DNA of 64,000 nucleotides from UWMA-0277 sp965183885 (lineage in GTDB: Bacteria > Bacteroidota > Bacteroidia > Flavobacteriales > BACL11), in contig OZ238992.1 in NCBI GenBank assembly GCA_965183885.1, forward strand, positions 124,001 to 188,000, read 5' to 3'. The notes under the pieces were generated by a model. The model saw only the letters and a list, made by a program, of their open reading frames with translations. It did not search any database and was not told where the DNA came from. Position 1 is the stretch's first letter. Each line of letters begins with the position of its first letter. The position numbers were made by a program, and so were the translations under genes. Below are positions 18,773 to 28,004 of the stretch, piece by piece.

Positions 18773-20075
18773 CTTTCCATTTTAACCTGTCAACAGCTGG
18801 AAATTGCCAAGGAGCTCCATTATTTTCTACATTAGTAAACATCATATTAAGCTCTGTTGGTGCAGCTGACTCTTCCATTACTAAATACCTTCTTAAATCA
18901 ATAATAACCGATAAAGGATCTAAATTTATAGGGCAAGCATCTGTACAAGCATTACAAGTTGTACATGCCCATAATTCTTCATGTGTAATATAATCTCCTA
19001 ATAAAGATTTTTCATCTGTTATACCTTTTCTATTATTGTCACCAATTTCTGTAATTCTATCTCTGGTATCCATTAATATTTTTCGTGGAGATAATGCCTT
19101 TCCTGTTTGATTAGCAGGGCAGTTAGAAGTACATCTACCACATTCAGTACAACTGTAAGCATTAAGAAGTTGTACCCAATTTAAATCAGTTGCATCTTTT
19201 GCTCCAAATGATTGTGCAGGCGCCGCATCTGCTGGAGGTGCTGCATATGGATCAGCATTAGGATCCATCATTAACTTAACCTCTTTAGTTACTGACTCCA
19301 AATTAGTAAGCTGTCCGAAAGGGTTTAAGTTTGCATAATAAGTACTTGGGAAAGCAAAGAAAATATGTAAGTGTTTTGAAATTAGCACATAATTCATAAA
19401 TCCTAAAATTCCTACAATATGAAACCACCAAGTTATACGTTCCAATAAATGTAAGCCTTCTGTTGACATCCCATCAATTAAAGGAATTAAAAACTGTGAT
19501 ACAGGGAATGAACCTGCATTTACAGCCGACATTCCTCTGCTCTGAACAATAGCATCTGCTGCATTCATAAAAAGGAAAGCACTCATCAATAAAATTTCAA
19601 ATACCAAAATAAGATTCGCATCTGTTCTAGGCCAAGCAGTCATTTCTTTACTCCAAAAGCGTTTTATACGCACTATATTTCTTCTTACTAAAAAGATAGC
19701 ACAAGCAAGTAAAACTAAAATTGCTAATATCTCAAATGAACCTATTAGGAAGTTGTATAATGATAAAGGGAGTACTGATGCTAAAAACCTATGTGTTCCA
19801 AAAACACCATCAATAATAATTTCAATTACCTCTATATTTATAATTAAAAATCCTGCATAAACTAATACATGCAATGCTCCTGCAATTGGTCTATCTAACA
19901 TTTTTGATTGCCCTAAAGCAACTCTAATCATATTCTTTAACCTATCTGATTTTCTATCTGTTCTATCAATTTCCCTTCCTAATTTGATATTAGCAATTAT
20001 ACGCTTAAGGTTTATTGTAAAAACTGAAATAGCAACTGCAAAAAGCAGTAAAAATATTATATTTGAAATTCCCAT
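18765..20075 (-). CDS. Membrane-bound 4Fe-4S dicluster protein (HdrE/C-like fusion)
   Basis: 436-residue protein combining an N-terminal helix (about 2-21), a NarI-like cytochrome-b-type membrane region with several helices between about 65 and 245, and a C-terminal ferredoxin-type domain with two 4Fe-4S motifs: C309, C312, C315, C319 and C371, C374, C377, C381. Candidate haem histidines lie in the membrane part (H69, H219). It would pass electrons between the quinone pool and the CCG subunit (17570-18346). An acidic, alanine/proline-rich linker (about 270-290) separates the two halves. It follows the MCE gene after 2 nt. Confidence 0.87.
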   Translation of the reverse strand: MGISNIIFLLLFAVAISVFTINLKRIIANIKLGREIDRTDRKSDRLKNMIRVALGQSKMLDRPIAGALHVLVYAGFLIINIEVIEIIIDGVFGTHRFLASVLPLSLYNFLIGSFEILAILVLLACAIFLVRRNIVRIKRFWSKEMTAWPRTDANLILVFEILLMSAFLFMNAADAIVQSRGMSAVNAGSFPVSQFLIPLIDGMSTEGLHLLERITWWFHIVGILGFMNYVLISKHLHIFFAFPSTYYANLNPFGQLTNLESVTKEVKLMMDPNADPYAAPPADAAPAQSFGAKDATDLNWVQLLNAYSCTECGRCTSNCPANQTGKALSPRKILMDTRDRITEIGDNNRKGITDEKSLLGDYITHEELWACTTCNACTDACPINLDPLSVIIDLRRYLVMEESAAPTELNMMFTNVENNGAPWQFPAVDRLKWKDE

Positions 20076-20077
20076 AC

Positions 20078-21037
20078 TTATTCTGATTTTGGTTCTTGAT
20101 ATGACTTCTTACCTCCTCCTATTATTGAGAAAGTAACATACCTCTTAGGATTTAATTTTATATCTTCTAATAAGGCAGCTAACTGCTTTGTTGACTCTTC
20201 AAAATTCTTATATAGTTTATCATCCTTCATTAATAAACCAATACTTCCTTCACCTTGATTAATTTTATTTGTAATTGCATTTACATTCTGTAAAGTAGCT
20301 GTAATATTTGATTGTGCTAAAGAGTCGGATAATGATGCGAAATTCTCCAAAATACGTTTGACCTCACCATTGCCACTTTCAAGATTAGTAGTTATAGACT
20401 CTAGATTTTTTATTACCTTAGCTATTCGCTCATCATTCTTATCAACCATACTATCTACCTTTACCATAGTTTCAGACATTAAAGCAAATGTTTTATCTAA
20501 GCTTTGTAAACTATTTGTAAGACTTTGTCGTGTATCTTTATTTAATACAGCTGTAACAATTGCCATTACTGAGTCAACAGAACCTATTAACTCTTCTGCT
20601 TTATTTTTTAAAGGTAATATTTGTGCATTTACTTCTTCCTGTAGGCTTGATTCCATATCACTCTTAAGTGTATCTCCACTACTAGATATAAGTGTATCCT
20701 TACTAAGAATTAAAGACACACCTTTTGAGCCCATTAAATCTTGATTAACAATTCTACAAAGCGAATTAACAGGAATATTAAATTCTTGATCAATACTAAA
20801 GCTTACTAATAAGTTCTGATTTTGAGTAGCTAATAAAGATATATCACTAACCATACCTACTTTATAACCATTTATTAAAACTGGACTTCCAAGCTGTAAA
20901 CCTCCAATATCTTCATACACTGCATAAAAAGTTCTTTCTGTGCTAAATACCTTAAGTCCTTTAAGATAATTTAAACCTAATATTAAGGCAATTATAGCAA
21001 CTAAAGCTACAAAACCAATTTTTAATTCTCTATTCAT
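20078..21037 (-). CDS. MlaD-family (MCE domain) lipid-transport protein
   Basis: 319 residues: a single N-terminal membrane anchor (about 8-26), an MCE domain (about 35-115, with VYEDIGGLQLGSPVLINGYKVG), and a long helical coiled-coil-like tail containing 'NDERIAKVIKNLESITTNLESG'. MCE proteins form hexameric rings in the periplasm that shuttle phospholipids between the membranes. The cognate MlaE permease and MlaF ATPase are not in the window. The start at 21037 overlaps the amidase stop by 8 nt, indicating coupling to the cell-wall gene. Confidence 0.88.
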   Translation of the reverse strand: MNRELKIGFVALVAIIALILGLNYLKGLKVFSTERTFYAVYEDIGGLQLGSPVLINGYKVGMVSDISLLATQNQNLLVSFSIDQEFNIPVNSLCRIVNQDLMGSKGVSLILSKDTLISSSGDTLKSDMESSLQEEVNAQILPLKNKAEELIGSVDSVMAIVTAVLNKDTRQSLTNSLQSLDKTFALMSETMVKVDSMVDKNDERIAKVIKNLESITTNLESGNGEVKRILENFASLSDSLAQSNITATLQNVNAITNKINQGEGSIGLLMKDDKLYKNFEESTKQLAALLEDIKLNPKRYVTFSIIGGGKKSYQEPKSE

Positions 21038-22229
21038 TAATACTATTTTTCGTTTGCAAATCTAGTGCTTCTTTTGTTGAAATAAGCTTTCCTTTATAAA
21101 AAGCTACTACAAAAGCTCCTTTAAACCCTTTTGTTCTTAATTCAAGTTTTAAACTATCAGCATCCTTCTTATCAGTAATATCTCCTACAAAATATTTATA
21201 GGTTCCATTAATACTCTGTTCCTCCGCATTTATTTCTTTAAACAATGGAGTATTAATCATAGATTTTAAATAAGTTCCAATCTGTACTTTAAAAATAAGG
21301 TCGCTAGTAACTTTAGGAGTTTGCTTTTTAACAATAACTGGCTTTTCATTTACTTCTTTTTCTTCCTTTACAATAGGAGTTTTTTCAATAGTATTTGCTT
21401 CTGCAGTTGCTCCCTCAAAATTCTCTTTATAATTCCTGAAGGCCCTAAATATTGCTGAGGCTATATAATCTTGTCCTATTTTTGTTTGTAAAAAATCTTC
21501 CTCTTTAGGATTGGTTAAGAAACCTGCTTCAACAAGAATAGAAGGCATATTAACTCTACTAATAACATAAAAAGGTGCTTGTTTTACACCTCTACTTTTT
21601 CTATTAGCTCTGGTTGCAAATTGCTGCTCTACTTCTTCCGCAATACTTAAAGACTGATCAAGAAAAGTATTTTGCATCAATGAAAAAACAATATAACTTT
21701 CAGGGGACTTAGGATCAAAACCGTCATATTTTTCCTTAAAATCATTCTCCATATACATCACCGAGTTCTCTCGTATGGCTACATCCATATTAGCCTTTAG
21801 CTTGCTCATTCCCATCACAAAAACACTAGCTCCAAAGGCATCTGGGTTAGTAAACCCATCACAATGTACAGATATAAATAAATCAGCTTTTTCTTTATTT
21901 GCTAGTTCTGTCCTTTCCCGTAACTCCAAAAAAACATCAGTCTTTCTTGTATATATTATTTCAACATCTGGAAAGGCCTTTTCAATATATGCTCCTAATT
22001 TTAAGGAAATAGCTAACGCAATATGTTTCTCATACTGAGTATATCTCTTAGTGCCCATAGTTCCTGAATCCTTTCCACCATGTCCAGGATCAATTACTAT
22101 AGTTTTTATTTTACCATTTGCAGTCTTTTTATCCTCTGTAAATGAGGTGTTTAAAAATAATATGCTCAATAAAAATATCCAGATTGCGTTTCTGGAACAT
22201 AAATGATATAAATTAAGTAGTTTTGGCAC
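21030..22229 (-). CDS. N-acetylmuramoyl-L-alanine amidase (Amidase_3), GTG start
   Basis: Zinc amidase that strips peptides from murein at division or during turnover. The Amidase_3 domain (about residues 40-270) shows the zinc ligands in VIDPGHGGKDSGTMG, a glutamate in the KHIALAISLKLG region, HCDGFTNPDAFG, and the catalytic glutamate in LVEAGFLTNPKEE. The C-terminal 100 residues (VQIGTYLKS..KYFVGDITDKKDADSL) resemble a SPOR-like septal-binding domain. The only usable start is a GTG at 22229; the frame is stopped 9 nt further upstream and the signal sequence begins soon after it. It is divergent from the LptD-like gene across 42 bp. Confidence 0.88.
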   Translation of the reverse strand: MPKLLNLYHLCSRNAIWIFLLSILFLNTSFTEDKKTANGKIKTIVIDPGHGGKDSGTMGTKRYTQYEKHIALAISLKLGAYIEKAFPDVEIIYTRKTDVFLELRERTELANKEKADLFISVHCDGFTNPDAFGASVFVMGMSKLKANMDVAIRENSVMYMENDFKEKYDGFDPKSPESYIVFSLMQNTFLDQSLSIAEEVEQQFATRANRKSRGVKQAPFYVISRVNMPSILVEAGFLTNPKEEDFLQTKIGQDYIASAIFRAFRNYKENFEGATAEANTIEKTPIVKEEKEVNEKPVIVKKQTPKVTSDLIFKVQIGTYLKSMINTPLFKEINAEEQSINGTYKYFVGDITDKKDADSLKLELRTKGFKGAFVVAFYKGKLISTKEALDLQTKNSINE

Positions 22230-22251
22230 GATATTTTAACGCTTACATTTG
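22222..22251 (+). promoter_or_regulatory. Promoter of the LptD-like gene
   Basis: TTTG at 22222-22225, 18 bp, then TACATTTG at 22244-22251: an exact match to the Bacteroidota -33/-7 pattern. The start codon at 22272 lies about 15 nt beyond the expected transcription start, leaving a very short leader. The -33 element lies inside the start of the divergent amidase gene. Confidence 0.7.
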
Positions 22252-22254
22252 ATA

Positions 22255-22262
22255 CAAATATA
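22255..22262 (-). promoter_or_regulatory. -7 element of the amidase operon
   Basis: On the minus strand this reads TATATTTG, an exact match, with a possible -33 TTTG (CAAA on the plus strand at 22287-22290) 24 bp upstream, inside the LptD-like gene. The two divergent promoters therefore interlock. Confidence 0.55.
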
Positions 22263-22271
22263 ATACTAAGA

Positions 22272-24767
22272 TTGAACTTAAAAGCTCAAAATTTATTGCT
22301 TTTCTTATTCTTATTAACAGGATTAATTAACAATTCTGCAAGTGCGAATACACCAGTTTTAAACGACAGTTTAGCTAACACTAAAGGCGATACTTACTTT
22401 GAAGATATAATTGACAAATCAGCTAAAGACTCTTTAAAGTTGGATATTATTAATCGAAAAGCATATTTATATGGAGATGCAGTAATAAAATATCAACAAA
22501 CAACAATTACCGCTGCTTATATTGAAATAGACTGGAATAAAAATACAATTTATGCCACTACAAAAACAGATACCGCAGGAAATACTATAGGACATCCTGT
22601 ATTTACTGAAGGTGCAGAAAGTTTCAAAGCTCATGAGATTACTTACAATTTTAAAAATAAGAAGTGTATTGTAAAAAAAATAGCAACTAAAGAAGGTGAA
22701 GGCTATATTTTAGGAAAAACAGTTAAAAAAACTGAAGATGATATATTCTATTTAAAAAAAGGTGATTATACTACCTGTAGTGCTGAAAAACCACATTATG
22801 CAATAAGAGCAAATAAAATTAAAGTTATCCCTGGAGAAAAAATTATAACAGGCCCTGCTTACCTTACTTTTTTTGGGATACCTACCCCATTATTATTTCC
22901 TTTTGGATACTTTCCTAATCAAAATAAAAAAAGCTCTGGAATTATAATTCCATCTTATGGAGAATCTACCAACCTAGGTTTTTACTTAAGAAATGGAGGG
23001 TATTATTTTGCCATGAACGACAAAATAGACTTAGCTTTAAAAAGCGATATTTACACTAAAGGAAGTTGGAATCTAAGATCATTCTTACGCTATAAAAACA
23101 GGTATAAATATTACGGTAACTTAAACCTAAGCTACGGTAATATGGTTAACAGTGAAAAAGGATTCCCAGATTACAGCACAAAAAAAGACTTTAATATTAT
23201 TTGGAAACATTATCAGGACCCAAAAGCAAACCCTTCTCTACAATTCTCAGCAAATGTAAATGCAGGAAGTAGCACTTTTCATAAAAATAATTCTTATAAT
23301 GCAAATGATTTTTTAACGAATACCTTTGTTTCAAGTATTAGCTTAAGCAAAAATTGGGAAGGAACTCCATTTAATTTAAGTACAAATATCAATCACAGCC
23401 AAAATACTAAAACTAAGATTGTAAATCTTACTGTTCCTAGCATCACTTTTAATATGAACCGAATTTCACCTTTTAAGAAATTAGGAAAAAAAGGAAAATC
23501 ACATTGGTATCATAAAATTGGTATTAGATATACTATGAATACTAAAAATGACATTTCAATAGCTGACTCCTTACTATTTCAACAAAATTCTTTAGCAAAA
23601 TTCAGAAATGGAATGCAACACAACATCCCTATTAGTACCTCTATTAAAGTACTAAAACATTTCACTCTTTCTCCTAGTTTTAGTCTTACTGAAAGATGGT
23701 ACCTTTCTCAAATTGAAAAGAACTGGGACCCAATATCAAACAGTGTTATTACTGACACCTTAAAAAAATTCACTAGAGCTCATAACTATAGTATGTCCGC
23801 AGGATTAAATACCAAAATCTATGGTATGGTACAGTTTAAGAAAAGTAAGCTTGCAGCTATTAGACATGTAATTACTCCTAACTTAACTTTCAAGTACAAT
23901 CCTGATTTTTCTAATGAAAAGTATGGCTATTACAAAACTGTACAATCAGATACCATAGGAAATACACATACCTACTCCACAATGCAAAATGGAGTATATG
24001 GTAGCCCTGGAAAAGGAAAGTCAGGAAATATTACTTTTAATTTAAATAATATTCTGGAACTAAAAACAAGAAGCAAGAAAGACACAGTAGAAAACCTAAA
24101 AAAGGTTAAGTTATTAGAAAGTCTTAACCTTTCTTCTTCCTATAACATATTTGCTGATTCTTTAAATCTAAGTGATATAACTTTAAATGCTCGTACTCGA
24201 TTCCTTGATGTATTTAATATTACATTTTTCAGTAGATACGACCCTTACACGAGTAATAAAGAACAAACACAGAACATTAATACTTTTGAGCTAAATGCAA
24301 ATAAACGATTAGCACGTCTTACTTCTCTTTCCACAACAATAGGCATAAAACTAAATGACAAAAGCTTTGGTAAAAAAAGAACTGAAGAAGAGAAAGAGAA
24401 AGATGAAGAAAGAGATTTTTATAGCATTCCTTGGAATTTAAATGCTGATTACGGATTAACCTATAATAAAGGATACAAATCCTCTGCTTATGCCGACACA
24501 ACACAATCTTTAACTTTTTCAGGAAACATAAAAATCACACCAAAATGGAAAATAGGATTCCGTTCGGGTTATGATTTTGATGAAAAAGAACTTACCTATA
24601 CCTCTGTAGATATCTATAGAGATTTACATTGTTGGGAAATGCTATTTAATTGGATTCCTACAGGATTTCACCAAAGTTACACTATTACTATCAGGGTAAA
24701 AGCGTCTGCCTTACGAGACCTAAAATTTGAGAAAAGAAAAGATTGGTTTGTACCAGAATACAACTAA
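22272..24767 (+). CDS. lptD: LptD-like lipopolysaccharide assembly outer-membrane protein, TTG start
   Basis: 831-residue putative LPS-assembly protein. A signal peptide (hydrophobic core about 8-22) is followed by an OstA/LptA-like N-domain (about 55-190; GDAVIKYQQTTITAAYIEIDW and 'GYILGKTVKKTEDDIFYLKKGDYTTC') and a large beta-barrel (about 200-831) with repeated aromatic-terminated strands. This matches the Bacteroidota LptD family, which inserts lipopolysaccharide in the outer leaflet. There is no in-frame ATG before residue 240, so translation must begin at the TTG at 22272, immediately before the signal peptide. The stop overlaps by 4 nt the end of the convergent amidotransferase gene. 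Confidence 0.87.
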   Translation: MNLKAQNLLLFLFLLTGLINNSASANTPVLNDSLANTKGDTYFEDIIDKSAKDSLKLDIINRKAYLYGDAVIKYQQTTITAAYIEIDWNKNTIYATTKTDTAGNTIGHPVFTEGAESFKAHEITYNFKNKKCIVKKIATKEGEGYILGKTVKKTEDDIFYLKKGDYTTCSAEKPHYAIRANKIKVIPGEKIITGPAYLTFFGIPTPLLFPFGYFPNQNKKSSGIIIPSYGESTNLGFYLRNGGYYFAMNDKIDLALKSDIYTKGSWNLRSFLRYKNRYKYYGNLNLSYGNMVNSEKGFPDYSTKKDFNIIWKHYQDPKANPSLQFSANVNAGSSTFHKNNSYNANDFLTNTFVSSISLSKNWEGTPFNLSTNINHSQNTKTKIVNLTVPSITFNMNRISPFKKLGKKGKSHWYHKIGIRYTMNTKNDISIADSLLFQQNSLAKFRNGMQHNIPISTSIKVLKHFTLSPSFSLTERWYLSQIEKNWDPISNSVITDTLKKFTRAHNYSMSAGLNTKIYGMVQFKKSKLAAIRHVITPNLTFKYNPDFSNEKYGYYKTVQSDTIGNTHTYSTMQNGVYGSPGKGKSGNITFNLNNILELKTRSKKDTVENLKKVKLLESLNLSSSYNIFADSLNLSDITLNARTRFLDVFNITFFSRYDPYTSNKEQTQNINTFELNANKRLARLTSLSTTIGIKLNDKSFGKKRTEEEKEKDEERDFYSIPWNLNADYGLTYNKGYKSSAYADTTQSLTFSGNIKITPKWKIGFRSGYDFDEKELTYTSVDIYRDLHCWEMLFNWIPTGFHQSYTITIRVKASALRDLKFEKRKDWFVPEYN

Positions 24768-25327
24768 GAATACAACCAGTTTTTAATTAACTGTAACCCA
24801 TGTTCAGTAAGAATCGATTCAGGATGAAATTGTAAAGCCGTTATTGAATATTCTTTATGAGCTATAGAAGTAATAATCCCCTCCTCGTTTTCAGAAGTAA
24901 TTAATAACTCTTCTGGAAAATTTTCTTTTTTAACTGCCCAAGAATGATAATGAGCAACATTAAAGGTTGCAGGTAAACCCTTAAAAATAGTACAATTATT
25001 AAAATGATTTAATTTTGAGCTCACCCCATGCTTTACTGCTTTAAGGTTTTCCAATTCAGCACCAAAATGCATTGCTATTGCTTGCTGCCCAAGGCAAATA
25101 CCCAAGATAGGTTTTAAGATTTTATACTTTGCTAGTACTTGTTCTAATATAGGATGTTCACTAGGCAACCCTGGTCCTGGGGAGAGTATTATTCTATCAA
25201 AATTAGCAACAGCATCTAATTTTAATCTATCACCTCTAATAACCTCAATATCATTAATAAACTGAGCTACATAATGCTTTAGATTATAAGTAAACGAATC
25301 ATTATTATCAATTATTAGAACTCTCAA
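24764..25327 (-). CDS. Anthranilate/aminodeoxychorismate synthase glutamine amidotransferase
   Basis: Class I glutamine amidotransferase of 187 residues (PabA/TrpG). The catalytic triad is visible: C78 in GICLGQQAIA, H168 and E170 in FHPESILTEHG; the oxyanion strand is LSPGPGLPSEHP. It provides ammonia from glutamine to a chorismate-binding partner, making either anthranilate or 4-amino-4-deoxychorismate. Neither partner (TrpE/PabB) lies in the window, so the two activities cannot be told apart; many bacteria use one subunit for both. It overlaps the end of the LptD-like gene by 4 nt and follows the KdsC-like gene by 3 nt. Confidence 0.93.
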   Translation of the reverse strand: MRVLIIDNNDSFTYNLKHYVAQFINDIEVIRGDRLKLDAVANFDRIILSPGPGLPSEHPILEQVLAKYKILKPILGICLGQQAIAMHFGAELENLKAVKHGVSSKLNHFNNCTIFKGLPATFNVAHYHSWAVKKENFPEELLITSENEEGIITSIAHKEYSITALQFHPESILTEHGLQLIKNWLYS

Positions 25328-25330
25328 GCT

Positions 25331-25834
25331 TTAAGCATTCATCATGAGTTCAATAAACTCTCTTACAGCACCATCACCTCCTTTCTTTTGCAAATGAATT
25401 ATACCTTCAATTGCTTTTATTTTAGCCACTGCATTTTCAGGACAAGCAGCAATACCAACATTACTAAGCAATTCAAAACAGTTTACATCATCACCAATAT
25501 AAGCCATTTCATTAAGAGTAATTCCTAACTCATCGCATAAATTCTGTGCTATTGACAATTTATCTTTTGCACCATGAAAATCAAAATCTAAACCTAATTT
25601 CTTTGCTCTTCTTCTATTAAGTTGCATATCCTCAGTCGTAAGGATTCCTACCTTTACTCCTGTTTTTTGCAACAATTGAAAACCCATTCCATCATAAACA
25701 CAGAATTTTTTTAGCTCATCTCCTGACTCCGTATAATACATACTTCCATCAGTAAGCACTCCATCAACATCCGATAAAAATACTTTTATTCTCGAAGCAT
25801 CTATTTGCTTATTTGCTGCTGTATTCTTTTCCAT
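25331..25834 (-). CDS. KdsC-like HAD phosphatase (Kdo-8-phosphate phosphatase family)
   Basis: 167-residue C0-type HAD hydrolase. Motif I is FLSDVDGVLTDG with nucleophile D22 and D24; motif III/IV are GAKDKLSIAQ and YIGDDVNC; the C-terminal GGDGAVREFIELM is the KdsC signature element. KdsC releases phosphate from Kdo-8-phosphate, the product of KdsA (kdsA is at 16297). The segment ILTTEDMQLNRRRAKKLG also resembles the 9-phosphate phosphatases of nonulosonate pathways, so a KDN-type substrate remains possible. The N-terminal 14 residues look disordered. It precedes the amidotransferase gene by 3 nt and follows the E1 gene by 15 nt. Confidence 0.84.
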   Translation of the reverse strand: MEKNTAANKQIDASRIKVFLSDVDGVLTDGSMYYTESGDELKKFCVYDGMGFQLLQKTGVKVGILTTEDMQLNRRRAKKLGLDFDFHGAKDKLSIAQNLCDELGITLNEMAYIGDDVNCFELLSNVGIAACPENAVAKIKAIEGIIHLQKKGGDGAVREFIELMMNA

Positions 25835-25849
25835 AATCTATAACTTAGG

Positions 25850-27826
25850 TTAATAATTTAATAATTCTTTTAATTGTTCCTCAAACCTAGCTTTTGCCAA
25901 GAAGTCATCTTCTAATTCAAAAGCAAAAGGCACAGGTGTATCTAAAGAGGCTGAGCGCTTTACAGGAGCATCTAAATACTCAAAGCACTCATCAGAAATT
26001 AATGCTGCTAAATCTGCCCCAAAACCTCCTATCATACAATCTTCATGCAATACTATAGCCCTTGATGTCTTTTTTACAGACTGAAGCACTGTTTCTTTAT
26101 CTAAAGGAACAAGAGTTCTTAAATCAATAACATCGGCTGATATCTCTGGATTATTCTTTAAAACCTCTAAAGCCCAATGCACTCCCATACCATAAGTAAT
26201 AATACTTACATCATTTCCTTCTTTTATTTGCTTTGCTTTACCTATTTTAAGCGTAAAATAGTCATCACATACAGGCTCAGATAAACTACGATAAAGTGCT
26301 TTATGTTCAAAAAACATTACAGGATTTGGATCATTAATTGCAGCTGCCAAAAGTCCTTTTGCATCTTCAGGAAAAGCAGGGTAAACTACTTTTAACCCTG
26401 GGGTATGCGTAAACCAAGCTTCATTAGATTGAGAGTGAAAAGGACCTGCTCCTACTCCAGCCCCTGTTGGCATACGTACTACCACATCAGCATTCTCACC
26501 CCATCTGTAATGAGTTTTAGCAAGATTATTAATAATTGGATTAAATCCTGAAGTAACAAAATCGGCAAATTGCATTTCCATTACTGCTTTATAACCATTA
26601 ATTGATAGCCCTAATGCTGCACTAACAATTGCAGATTCGCAAATAGGAGTATTACGTACACGCTCCTTACCAAAAGCATCCATAAAGCCATCAGTAATCT
26701 TAAATACTCCACCATAATCAGCAATATCTTGTCCCATAATAATCAAATTATCATGCTTTTCCATAGATTGTTTTAAACCATCCGACACTGCATCAATTAA
26801 TCTTTTCTCTGTTTTATTTGCTGATTTCTCTATAGTATCAACTGTAAAATCTTTATAAATATCAGCAATTTCTTTTGCTGGTGTAGATTCAATTCTTGGC
26901 TCAGCATCCGCAGTAGCCCAAGCCTTATTCACCGCTGTTTTAATTTCTTTTTTTAGTGCTTCAATACTAGCATCAGTAAGTAAACCCTCCTTAATTAAGA
27001 AGGCTTCATAATTATCTACAGGGTCTTTCTTAGCCCAAAGCTCCAGCAATTCATTTGGCACATACTTTGTTCCTGAAGCTTCCTCATGTCCTCTCATCCT
27101 AAAAGACATACATTCCAAAATTACAGGCTTAGGATTTTTAGCAATTTGGCTTTTAATATCTTTCACAGCACTATATACTTCTAAGATATTATTTCCATCA
27201 ATAGTATAAGCATCCATACCGTAACCAATCCCTTTATCAGCAAATTGCTTACATCTAAACTGCTCACTACTAGGAGTAGACAAACCATAACCATTGTTTT
27301 CAATAACAAATATCACAGGTAAATCCCAAACAGCAGCAACATTCAAAGCCTCATGAAAATCACCCTCACTTGCTCCTCCATCACCTGAAAATACTGCCGT
27401 AGTTTTTTTATTATCCTTTAACTTATTAGCTAAAGCAATACCATCAGCAACCCCAAGCTGGGGTCCTAAATGAGAAATCATCCCTACAATATGATGCTCT
27501 TTTGTTCCAAAATGGAAGGAACGATCACGCCCTTTTGTAAAACCATTTTCCTTACCCTGAAATTGGGAAAATAAACGATTTAAAGGAACATTTTTAGTTG
27601 TAAAAACGCCTAAGTTTCTGTGCATAGGCAAGATATACTCATCCAAATCTAAGGCTGATGCTACCCCAACTGAGATAGCCTCTTGCCCTATTCCAGAAAA
27701 CCATTTTGAAATTTTACCTTGGCGTAATAAAATAAGCATTTTTTCCTCTATCAATCGTGGAGTGAGTATAGCCTTATATAAAGTTAACAACTCCTTATCC
27801 GATATTCCCTTTCTATTAAATTGCAT
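25850..27826 (-). CDS. 2-oxoacid dehydrogenase E1, fused alpha and beta subunits
   Basis: Thiamine diphosphate enzyme that decarboxylates 2-oxoacids (branched-chain or pyruvate type) and acylates the lipoyl E2 component. Residues 1-320 correspond to the alpha subunit with the cofactor motif GDG(148-150)...NN(177-178), and residues about 340-658 correspond to the beta subunit (GADLAALISDECFEYLDAPVKRSAS near the end). Separate subunit genes are usual; this single 658-residue chain is the Bacteroidota fused form. The regulatory serine loop RMRGHEEASG is present in the alpha half. E2 and E3 genes are not in the window. It is transcribed divergently from the 27888 gene. Confidence 0.93.
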   Translation of the reverse strand: MQFNRKGISDKELLTLYKAILTPRLIEEKMLILLRQGKISKWFSGIGQEAISVGVASALDLDEYILPMHRNLGVFTTKNVPLNRLFSQFQGKENGFTKGRDRSFHFGTKEHHIVGMISHLGPQLGVADGIALANKLKDNKKTTAVFSGDGGASEGDFHEALNVAAVWDLPVIFVIENNGYGLSTPSSEQFRCKQFADKGIGYGMDAYTIDGNNILEVYSAVKDIKSQIAKNPKPVILECMSFRMRGHEEASGTKYVPNELLELWAKKDPVDNYEAFLIKEGLLTDASIEALKKEIKTAVNKAWATADAEPRIESTPAKEIADIYKDFTVDTIEKSANKTEKRLIDAVSDGLKQSMEKHDNLIIMGQDIADYGGVFKITDGFMDAFGKERVRNTPICESAIVSAALGLSINGYKAVMEMQFADFVTSGFNPIINNLAKTHYRWGENADVVVRMPTGAGVGAGPFHSQSNEAWFTHTPGLKVVYPAFPEDAKGLLAAAINDPNPVMFFEHKALYRSLSEPVCDDYFTLKIGKAKQIKEGNDVSIITYGMGVHWALEVLKNNPEISADVIDLRTLVPLDKETVLQSVKKTSRAIVLHEDCMIGGFGADLAALISDECFEYLDAPVKRSASLDTPVPFAFELEDDFLAKARFEEQLKELLNY

Positions 27827-27844
27827 CTATCATTTATTTGGGTT

Positions 27845-27852
27845 CAAAACTA
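27845..27852 (-). promoter_or_regulatory. -7 element of the E1 gene
   Basis: Minus-strand TAGTTTTG is an exact TAnnTTTG match 19 nt before the ATG at 27826. No convincing -33 element was found. On the plus strand, TTACTTTG (27865-27872), one mismatch from the consensus, with TTTG at 27837-27840, may drive the divergent small gene. Confidence 0.5.
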
Positions 27853-27887
27853 CTTAATATTTCTTTACTTTGTTAAAAATTTAAAAG

Positions 27888-28004
27888 ATGAATTGGCAAG
27901 AGTTTATTGTAGGGATATTTTTTGGTGTTGCAAGTTATATAATAGTAAAGAGAATCTTTAAAAAAGACGCTAATTGTGAAGATAAAAATTGTTGCGATAA
28001 ATAA
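27888..28004 (+). CDS. Tiny FeoB-associated-type Cys-rich membrane protein
   Basis: A 38-codon gene below the usual ORF cutoff. The product has one hydrophobic segment (about residues 6-20), a basic KRIFKK stretch, then a short tail with three cysteines (C30, C35, C36). This matches the layout of the FeoB-associated Cys-rich membrane protein family, common as 40-60-residue genes in Bacteroidota. Those usually sit beside feoAB; here no feo gene is near. The stop TAA is immediately followed by the ATG of the LTA-synthase-like gene (28005), so the two are translated from one message. Iron or metal handling is inferred from the family only. Confidence 0.62.
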   Translation: MNWQEFIVGIFFGVASYIIVKRIFKKDANCEDKNCCDK

